From NCBI GenBank assembly GCA_958510875.1, contig OY294067.1:252975736-253039735 (forward strand): a stretch of DNA of 64,000 bases, read 5' to 3'. Source of the stretch: Endomychus coccineus. Its lineage: Eukaryota > Arthropoda > Insecta > Coleoptera > Endomychidae. Positions 1 to 9,500 of the stretch are shown here, one piece after another (within the stretch, counting starts at the first letter, position 1; each line of letters opens with the position of its first letter). A model generated the notes under the pieces. That model was not told the origin of the DNA. It worked only from the letters and a program-made list of their open reading frames with translations, and did not search any database. The position numbers and the translations under genes are program-made.

Positions 1-3000
1 AGAAGAAGTTGAAGTACAATTGGAGAAGAAGATCAGAAAAAAAATATGCAAAATGAGGCCAATCCGGAGAACAATTTGGAATAAACATATATCGAATACA
101 TTTAAAAATACCATGCATTTACTGCAGTACAACTATATGAACGACAAGAACAATTTCGAAATCGCTAAAGAATTGAGTAAGATGTGTTCGGAATATAACG
201 TAAGTTTCCTTATATAATAGTTAATTTAATTCCTGCCGCTAAGACATTGATGATTAATGATTTAAGTATAATGCCTCTAATCCCCAACTAACTCCGTTAA
301 CAGTTCACATCAAAATTTGTTTTTTCCTATCGATAATACGATTGAGAAGGCCCTTTCTCTCTAAACCTCTGTAAATATAAATACTATTAAGTAGTAAGTA
401 ACTATTTATGAATAATTTACTGAAAATTATAGGTTTTATTCAAATTTATGATTTTTTCGATAAAAATGTGACTTCTTTCATATTTACTAAAATAATTTAA
501 ATTTAAAAATTAATAAAATATGTTTATTTATTTATTAACAGATAAAATTTTATTGAATTAAAAATTTTTCATCTTTGTCGATATTAGATGAAATAAATTT
601 ATTAAACTTTAATGGTTTTTGAATAATTTGTAAAAAACCGAGAATACTCTGAAATGTTTCTAAAATAGTTAGGGCGACGCACAGGAGTATTTTACCATGG
701 CAAAAAGTAAAAATTAACAACCGGTTTCAAAAAAAAAATTATTTTCCTTGCAGCTTATAAAGCAGTACAAAACCATCGTTTTTGTAGCACATGTTTGTAT
801 TCTACACACTTAATCCCCCCGAAGACACTTTTTCATTTGCACATATTTGTTCTCGACACGTACTGTTTAGTGTAAGTAGCAGTGGCGGCTCGTGAATTTT
901 TGAGAGAGGAGGCTGGACATAAAACGTTTTTGTAAAAATATACTCTATTCACAGCCTTTTAACCTTTGCACAGCGACCGTACCAGCTACTTCAGTGACAA
1001 AATTAATTGTTACCCAGCAAGAACCATCGTGGAGGTATAGAGTTTCATTTGTCAAAAAATTTTTTTGCTCGTTTTTTGTCTTTTATTTTTTTTGGATTTT
1101 TAATATTTTTCTTTTTCTTGGAATTTTTCATATTTTGTTTTTTTTTTATTAATTTTATTATTTTTTTTATATATTAACGGAATTCTACGGTCTTTAGTTT
1201 GCGAAACATGATCAATAATATCATCAAAAAATGTATCATTTTGTTTTAAGTGTTTAACTGAATCTTTTTCAATAGATATTAAACTAACATTGTATAAACG
1301 ATTTTGGCCCATTGTATTTGGCATGTAAGTTTTAATTCGTTTGAGAGTAGAAAATGATCTCTCCACCGATGCCGACGTGACAGAAATGGTGACTGTCAAA
1401 CAAAGTAGTTTATAAAACTTGTTGCAAATCATTGTCTATCTTATATTTTATCATATCGGCATGACTGTCATACTGGCCTAAAATATCTTTATCTGAGTAT
1501 ATAACGCATACTTCATTGTGACGTGCTATTTTATCAAAAAATTTATATTTTAGAACTAAGTTATCTTGAAGTGTATTGGGGAACTCTTTTGAAAAAGATT
1601 CGAAAAACTCTTCTATTCAAGTCAAAAAACTTCAATTCATGTAAATCGGAAAATCGAATCTCAATTTGGCCTTTAATAGTATCTAAAATTTCATAAAAAA
1701 GTTGTTTATACTTAATGTAGTTTCTTGTCTACCAAATTATATGTTTTCCTCCTTTTCGCGGGAGGAGCCTCATTAGTTGAAAAATTTTCAAATAAAATAT
1801 TAAAATGAAATTCTGTATTACGGAAACTTGAAATTTTTCCAATGAGATGTTTCAAACGATCTCTTGAATTTATGTTGTAAAATTTGAAAAATAAGATCAG
1901 TTTGTTCAAATATTAATTTAAAATTATCAAGAAAAAACAAAAATTCTTCATTTTCTAAATAAGATTTTAAACCAACAGCAGCATTTAATGAAACCTGATC
2001 TGTTGAAAAGTCATCACTGTTTAATACAAAATCAAATGTTTCAATTAATTTGTCTTTATTTTTATGGATGGTAAATACTGCACGTGATGTAAAATTCCAT
2101 CGAGTTGGAGCATTACAGGAAAATCAATGATTTTTTTAAAAGTTCGTCTTGTCAATACTACTATTAGTATTAACAATGATCGATTTTGATAGTTACCTGA
2201 CAATACTAATCCTTTCAAATCCGGTAAAGGCCGTTTATTTGAAAGAAACACTTTTATCATATGTTAATTCACTAAATGGATTTTCTAAAAGGCAGCAACT
2301 AACTCACTAACACTCATTTTAAATTTACAACAGACAACAATCTAACCTTACTTGGCGTGACAACACATAAACAAACAAGCACTGACTGACCTACTCAGCA
2401 GTCGGCAGAACTCTCGTATGTCATAGATTGCTAGCGGCTGCCGCAGGCTAGCCTCCAGAGGGTGTTGCCGTTTTCGCTGATTTACCCAGTTGGCGTTCGG
2501 ACTGGTCGGAAAAACGGCAACTGAAACTTTCTGGTTGTTCTGAAATACAACCACGATCCTTTGAAATTGGGTCAAAATACACAGAATAAAAAAAGAGCTC
2601 TTCAAGCTGTTAGGTATACATACGCACTTCAAAATTGGCTAACTTTCATTCAAACCGATTCATTTAGAGCTTTTGCCACGCGAATTATTTGTTATGAAAA
2701 ACGAATTTTTATTCAAGTAGTTCAGAACACTTTTTATTATGGATAATTCGAAAATCAAAAGCGTTTGAAAATGAGATTGTACTGCAGTTAAAATGCATTA
2801 TTTTTCATATCATGATTATGGTTTGATATTTACCTGATCTATTTTATAAAATCTGAATTTGCAGGTTCATGGATATGTTTTAAACTTACCTTATACTAGT
2901 ATTTCTGATATTCTCAAGAGGATTACAGCTTATGAAGTACACTTTAAAGATGATGATGTTGAATTTTGTTCAGCCGTTAGTATTCAAGGATATTCTAATT

Positions 3001-3131
3001 TTGTAGCATGTGTCTGTATATTTCTTGCCTCTGTTAAACAAAAATTACATTCGTTGAGATACATTTTGTTTCATTTCAATAATCCCATATCATTTCGGTG
3101 TAAACAATGTGAATGCAACGGTTTCAACTAA
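1..3131 (+). CDS. CC2D2A-like protein, C-terminal two exons (partial)
   Basis: Two exons join in phase 0. The first runs from the window edge to 199 and ends AAC before GTAAGT. The second runs 2865-3131, follows TTTGCAG and ends in TAA. The first reads KMRPIRRTIWNKHISNTFKN, the second VHGYVLNLPYTSISDILKRI and then DDVEFCSAVSIQGY. From memory of the family, this resembles the C-terminus of coiled-coil and C2 domain protein 2A (CC2D2A), a Meckel-syndrome/transition-zone protein at the ciliary base. There a WRP-x-TRWN-like segment precedes a (N/H)MP(F/Y)T segment and a VEFALAVY-x-YPNNV segment. About 66 plus 88 residues are visible; the rest of the gene lies left of the window. The last 30 residues after ASVKQK are not recognisable and could be a lineage-specific tail. 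The 2.67-kb intron holds a decayed hAT element. The assignment rests on motif memory, not an alignment. Confidence 0.62.
200..879. other. AT-rich intron sequence, nothing recognised
   Basis: This is the start of the intron of the CC2D2A-like gene. It is AT-rich with homopolymer runs, and I see no coding, RNA or repeat signal on either strand. Confidence 0.5.
880..2330 (-). mobile_element. Decayed hAT (ZMYM1-like) DNA transposon
   Basis: The left end CAGTGGCGGCTCGTGA at 880 has the typical hAT terminus (CAGTGGCGG). Coding remnants lie on the minus strand. The C-terminal piece (1432 down to 1100) contains SVTSASVERSFSTLKRIKTY, the hAT C-terminal dimerisation signature, followed by RLYNVSLISIEKD. 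Upstream fragments at 1909-1712 and around 2250-1920 are in other frames, and the last includes the run LNSDDFSTDQVSLNAAVG. The style matches the zinc finger MYM-type protein 1-like proteins of animal hAT elements. Several frameshifts and stops make it inactive. I could not find the matching right terminus or an 8-bp target duplication, so the right border is approximate. It sits in an intron of the CC2D2A-like gene, antisense to it. Confidence 0.75.
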
Positions 3132-3329
3132 AACATATTCAGTGAAATATTATGGTGTTTCAGAAAATGTCTTAATAATCCATTTTGGATAGTTTGACAA
3201 TGTTTCATCAAGAATTTTGTCATTTTTCATAATGTGTAGTTTCATATCATGCAACATTTCATAAACATGAAATATGGATTCATAAGCACCAAATATTTCA
3301 ACAATCTGGGTTAATCAATCAATCAAAAC

Positions 3330-3700
3330 GGGGGCGGACAAGCCCGGAGCACTTAAACCGCTTGATTGGGTCCATTGTGCGTCTTAATACTAGAATCAGT
3401 TCAGCAGGCCTACAGCTAGGATTTTGCAAGGACTGATATATCTTAGGGCTTCAAGCGGCATATGTGTGCTGCCGAGGTGTTGTAGCCTAAGAGAAGCTAG
3501 TGCTGGACATTGTGCTAGGATGTGAGAGGCAGTATCATCCACATCTCCACATCTACTACAAGTTGGGTATTCAACAATGCCCATTGTGTGTATATGTTTA
3601 TTCAGATGTCCTGTGAGGAGTCCTGTCACCAGTTTTAGGCCTCTCTTGTTCGTAGAGAGTAGGATCTTAGAGGGTTTAGGCGAGAACTCCTAATGTGGGG
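3330..3700 (-). mobile_element. Non-LTR retrotransposon 3' end (RNase H tail)
   Basis: An open frame on the minus strand from about 3690 to 3396 reads TNKRGLKLVTGLLTGHLNKH, then CSRCGDVDDTASHILAQCPA. This is the RNase H C-terminus plus the trailing C-x2-C...H-x4-C zinc motif found at the end of R1/I/LOA-type non-LTR retrotransposon ORF2. After the stop at 3396 comes a short, relatively GC-rich 3' UTR to about 3330. The 5' part (endonuclease, reverse transcriptase) is absent, as expected from 5' truncation on insertion. It lies just downstream of the CC2D2A-like gene in antisense orientation. Confidence 0.75.
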
Positions 3701-6549
3701 CTTCGCTTACCTCATGCCCGGGACACCACTCCAAACCGAGAACCACTGTATATCCAGTAGCTTCTTGAGGGCGTGGAGCCCGGTGGTCAATGAAATTCCG
3801 ATCGTTGAATCGGGGCCAGGGGCACTCAAGGAACCCCCCGTTTGGCCAGGCTAAGCTCTTCATTGTAAATCCTTTACCTGAACTTGAAAAAGCTATTATT
3901 CCGCCAGATCCTGTTAAATAATAAGCAAATCCCACTCTGCTGCAATACTGTCAGGTGTTTGAAGGAGAGCAATAATGGTTAATATAGAGCCACATTTCAA
4001 AAACATCACATCATGGGCTAATATGTATTGTATGCAGAATAATAATAATAATGTTTCTCCATTTCAAAATTGAATTCATAAAGCCACAAAAGCAAAGATG
4101 TCAAAAGCTTCGTAGAACTTTCAGAAAACTTGCTTCATGTAGTCATCTACAATGTAGGGTCTAAATCTGAATTGAAAAGAATAAAATTTGTATGTGCTTA
4201 CATTAATGTTTAATCGAGGAAATCAAGCACTCATATTGATACTGATCCTACATTTACACATTATTCTCAGCACTTTTTTTAAGAGCAAAAATATTATCTA
4301 GAATTGTGCCCATTCATTCCCCAAAATTTTGTTTATATCGCATAGCTGATTTAAAATTTGCATGGTACGTGGTTCTTAACATGTGTTCATTCAAGTATTT
4401 TGCAGTCACCTAATTGCATAGCACACCTTGTTCAGTTTACTAGTTACAAGAATGTTTGCAATCATTGCCAAGTTTTAAGAAAATCACAATTACATCTGGA
4501 TCTGACAATTAACATTAAATTCTTATACTCATGTGTATATCATTTTATGAATGAATAAACAATATCTCCTTTGAAAACATCACTAACTCGATAATTTCAA
4601 TATTTGATTAATATTCAGTTCTTTTCAAGTATCTAGAGTTCGGATTATTTGTAATCATTCCAAATTTGATATGATAGGGTAGTATTTCAAGTATAAATCA
4701 GTTTTTTAATCAAATTAATCAGTTTACTCAAATTGTAGCGAGCTGGAATCTTTGAACAAAAGATCATAATGAACCGATATGCCTTGGATACCTTAAATGG
4801 AATGTAGGAACCATATGCAGTAAGATCTTTTCACTCAGTTGATTATAAAAATAAAACTAAGAATTTACACCATGTGTATTGAATCTTAGCTAATATGAAT
4901 TCTCATCTAGGATTGAGAAACTGTGACTCCATTTGCATGAGCTGTGGGTACTGGTTTATATTGCCATTAAATTATATATCATTTAACGTTGTATTATACA
5001 GGACGGCAATATACACATCCATGCCCGCAATATAAAGAAAGTTCACTTCTTTAATACAGTTGGGTATGAGGGTATTTATGTACAAAATGAGTTAGTGAAA
5101 AAACTCTTAATATTCAGCAATAATTATTATGTTACTTCTATTGCTCACCATTCTCCAAATTAACAGCAGCACTGCAATCTCAAATAGAGAACATCATATT
5201 TAACATCAACCTCAATTTATGAACAAATAAAAACAAAAAAATTCCATGAAAATTTAAATTTATAACCTGCTTATTCAAATGTCGTTGTTTTGATTTTGAA
5301 ATGAATAAGGATACGGAATATAGAATGTGGTAGCAGTAATGTGAATGAGAAATTGTGGAAACTCATAACCAGAGAACATTTATTTTATTACTTACATCCG
5401 GGGCTGCCGCTTACCGGCACAAAACAAAGCAACTATAAAGTGCCGATTGTCAATGCAGCATACTCCCAACAAAACTAAATTACTAGAAAAATGCCTAAGC
5501 AAAATAACAGTATTTCCTGTTTATACCACTATTACTATTGAAATAGTCATAGATATTATATAATATCTATGGAAATAGTGCTTTATTAACCTTATTTTTA
5601 ACATGAGAGTTATCTTTACCAGAGAGTAGGATCCAACTGTGACAAAATCATAGAACTAATTATTTATGCATTCATAACTTGTATGGTTTTGGTTCTTGTA
5701 CCAACGGTAAAAAAACTATTAGATATTCTGCGGCTATAATTTAATACAAGAAAATCTCTATGCGCTCATAGGGATAACTGGATTACTGGATAACTAATAA
5801 TTATTAATAACATGTTTTCAACGTTTTCTGTTCCCAATTCTTGAAATGAATTATTATGATAACTATTTAGTAATTAATAATGAATAGAATAGTTCATGTA
5901 TAATATGTAAGCTACATTTTATCGCACTTGCATAAGAATTTTGAATATATACTTAAAATTATTATTATCAGAGGGTTATCGAGTAGTGAGTTTGCCACCA
6001 AATATTGGAGGGTGTAATTTATCAATGTTATAGTGTAGTTAAATCAATACTTTTTAAATAGTTATCATTCACGATCCACAAATATAAAAATAGTCGAAAA
6101 GTCAGTTCAAGTTACATATTTCAAGTGCTAATGAGTAAGTGTGCACTGAGCATTCCCGGTACTGCACCATATAGGATGAAGTGTTGAAGTGACGGCCGTC
6201 ATTTTCCCGTTCCCGAAATTTGGACAGTTTTCCGCTACTGCTGAAAGGTCAGCGACTTAGTGGGAAAGTCAATCCTCTACGATGGGTTTAAAATTATTTC
6301 TCAGCTAGCTTATACCTAGCTAAAAACTTGCATTTGTATTATTATAAGTGTATTAATTTAAAAAAATAGTGTGTAAATGTTAAGCTCAGGTTAACTTACA
6401 ATGGTTAAAATGTGATTTAATGGAAGTGTGATATTTTAATTTTTAGCGGCAATGGCTATTCAGTAGAATTAACTCCTCAATTGATTTCATTAATATATTC
6501 ATTATTACATTTATTATTATTAAGTTCTATTCACCTGTTGAAACCCATA
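3701..6549. other. Intergenic region upstream of Aps; no gene seen
   Basis: No ORF here resembles a known protein. The open frame at 3690-3935 (-) looks like noncoding sequence next to the retrotransposon tail. A perfect 24-bp palindrome lies at 5548-5571. The stretch at about 6100-6480, locally more GC-rich around 6180-6260, is the likely promoter and 5' UTR of the Nudix gene starting at 6550, but I see no clear TATA box or initiator. Confidence 0.4.
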
Positions 6550-9500
6550 ATGGTAAAAGAAAAACCCAATTCCATCCGCATATACGACGAAGAAGGATTT
6601 AGGCGTCGAGCGGCATGCATCTGCGTTCGTTCTGAAGACGAAGATGAGGTAAGAAATATACTTATATATTTTCATACTATTGTCAAGTGATCCCTCAGCA
6701 CATTGACTAAGAATGCTTTCATTACCTGATGTAGAGGAATAAGAATCAGTCTCAATTTGCTTGAGAATTGATATTCAGGTTGTCCACATGCTTAAGAGTA
6801 GGATTTGGATAACATCCATGCATTGCAGATGTTGAGAAAGCTTCTATTCTCCTTATATAGTAATCGTACGAGATAATTTTCATGTCTTCACAGCTGTTTG
6901 AAACTTTTACTGTTGTAATGGTGATCTGTATGAAGAAGAAACGTGTGGTACTTGAGAAAGGGCTTTTAATTTGTTCGAACATATCGTAGTGACAATGTAT
7001 ATCAAGATGGAAAGCATCACCTAAAAATTCATATAAGAACAGAGTTCAATCAGAGTGTGTATTATTGAATGTGGAAGCTACTAGTGATGACAGACATAAT
7101 GCCTTACTTAATGCAGAAGTAATTATACTTAAGTTGGAAAAGTAGCCAAATATGTGTTGTAATACCTAACATATTGGGTCGCTGATGAAAATTCAATTGC
7201 TCATGGTGAATTCATTTTATTTGGAGTTAATATAGACTAATTCATTATAAATAAGAAACAATCACACTTATCCAGTAAAAACTGTTTCATGTTTTATCCA
7301 AAACAGAACCTATTTGCTTTTGTTGAGTTTTTCAAGAGTAGTTAAAGCTGCATTTTTTACTGTAAACTTTGTCACTGAATTCTGTGAATGAATTTCATCA
7401 AATCACAAAGCAAATATTCATTATGTATTTCCTGAATTCATGTTCATCCGAACATGGTTAAATCCTCACGGATGTACACACTAACTCTTGAATAAAGACA
7501 CACATTTTATTTTATCATAATGTATTTTATAAATTTCTTCTCTCGGAGTTTCTGTATTTTGGACAATAATATTTAGTACCTACTCAGATAGACTTTTTCA
7601 AGGGTATTCTATTTTATATTGTGCATGGCATAACGATTTGTCGTCCATATTAGAACATTAATTGTAGTGATACTGTAGCACATTGATTGGTCTAAATATA
7701 TCATATCACCTGACATTGTTATCCATATTTTCATCTTCTTAACAAAGTAGTGTGGCGATCCATGGAACTGTTGGTGTAATTTTATAGTTTATTCATATAA
7801 TAAATATAAAATAATAATCATTCTTGACCCAGGTATGAATTATTTGGAAATTATTGGGAAATATGTCACTTAAACACATAACATGTGTAGTATATTTTCA
7901 TCTTTACATACATTAGGTTGAAAACTAATTTACTTCACTTAAGTGTCTGGTAGATCAGAGGCATGGTGAATATGTTGCCTATTCATAATAAAATGCCGTG
8001 GAAGGAAAGATCATTGCCTGCACTAACGCTTGGCTGTGCATAGGGTACATATCAAATGATGAATTAGTTGTCACAGTTGAAGGAGAACGAGTTTTTATCA
8101 TTTGATGCCCTTTCTTTCTTATTGGATGTATTGATCTGAATTTTCCTCCTTTGATTATCTCAGAATATGAAAAGCAATTTTTATACATCTGCCCTATTTG
8201 TGGATCTCATTATCTATATTCATTAAATACCAAATTTATAAACTAATAAGAGAGTTCACTGTGGATACACTATAACACTATAAATAAGAAATAATCATCC
8301 TTATCCACTAAGAATAGTGTTAAATTACCTTTCAGCTACCAAGTAGCCCTCATCAAGGTAGAAATTAGAAAACAAAATGTGCCTGTTTAAATACTATTTG
8401 GGACTAATAATACAGAATTTTTTTCCATTATTAACCCCAAACTATGTTTGCATTATTAGCCCCAAATAGTATTTAAACAGCCCATTCTGATTCCTAATTT
8501 AGTTTACTCTGATCATGGCTACTCGGTAGCTGAAAGGTCCTCAGTACTTCAACAGTATTATTAGTGGTCAAGGGTTCTTATTACTTAATTACAGTGAAAT
8601 ACCAAAATAGTTATTTGGCTAAATTCGACCTGTCCTGGAGTACTGTTTACACAGATTCTATCCAGAAGAGATCTATTCGTTTGATTGATGTCACACTTAC
8701 GAGTTCATTGACCTCTCTAGAACATCGTAGAGAGGTGGGAGATCTCTCCCTTTTCTATAGATATTTCCATGGTTGGTGTTCATCAGAAATCTCGTCTGTT
8801 GTTCCACCACGAGAGATTTCAGATAGGCGGACTAGACGAGTTCAAAATAGTCACTCCTTCACAGCGAAGTTGTGGAACTCTTTACCTAGCGAGGTCATTC
8901 CTTAGAACTAAAACCTCCAAACCTTAAGAAAAATTCGAATGCTCTCTCCCAACATACCACCGCTGACTCACACAATATTCTTCGAACATTATAGGTTTCT
9001 CTCTCGTGTAGTCAAAGTATATATATAAAAAAAGAGATTCTTGTCACTTTTTATTTATTGGTGGAGGGTGAGTGAGTTAGTAATGGTAGTCATCAACAGT
9101 TACATTACGATCTTATTAGTGTATTATTCCAGAACCACACTCTGTCTATTGTATTACAACATATTTACCTAAAATTTGTTATTTTCCTAGGTTCTATTGG
9201 TTACGTCATCACGTAGACCTGAAAAATGGATTGTACCTGGTGGTGGCGTGGAACCTGAAGAAGAGTCCAGTGTCACGGCTACTAGGGAGGTATTAGAGGA
9301 AGCCGGTGTTATCGGGAAATTGGGCAGAAGCTTGGGAGTTTTTGAAGTAAGGATTTTGTTTAATTACTTTTAAGATAAATCTATATTCGTTTGAAGGGTA
9401 ATGGATGAATAATACTTGGTAGAAAGTTGTTATTCACTTCTCCCATATTGGCTGTGTGAGTGGATTTGATGAATATTGACTCAGATTAAGGCTTCTTATT

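Noticed and set aside
3690..3935. 81-codon minus-strand frame next to the retrotransposon tail
   Set aside because: Proline/glycine-rich composition and no match to a known ORF; probably noncoding DNA near the element's insertion.
5548..5571. Perfect 24-bp palindrome
   Set aside because: Made only of AT-rich sequence with CA/TG ends. It could be a collapsed MITE, but a single short palindrome is not enough to call one.
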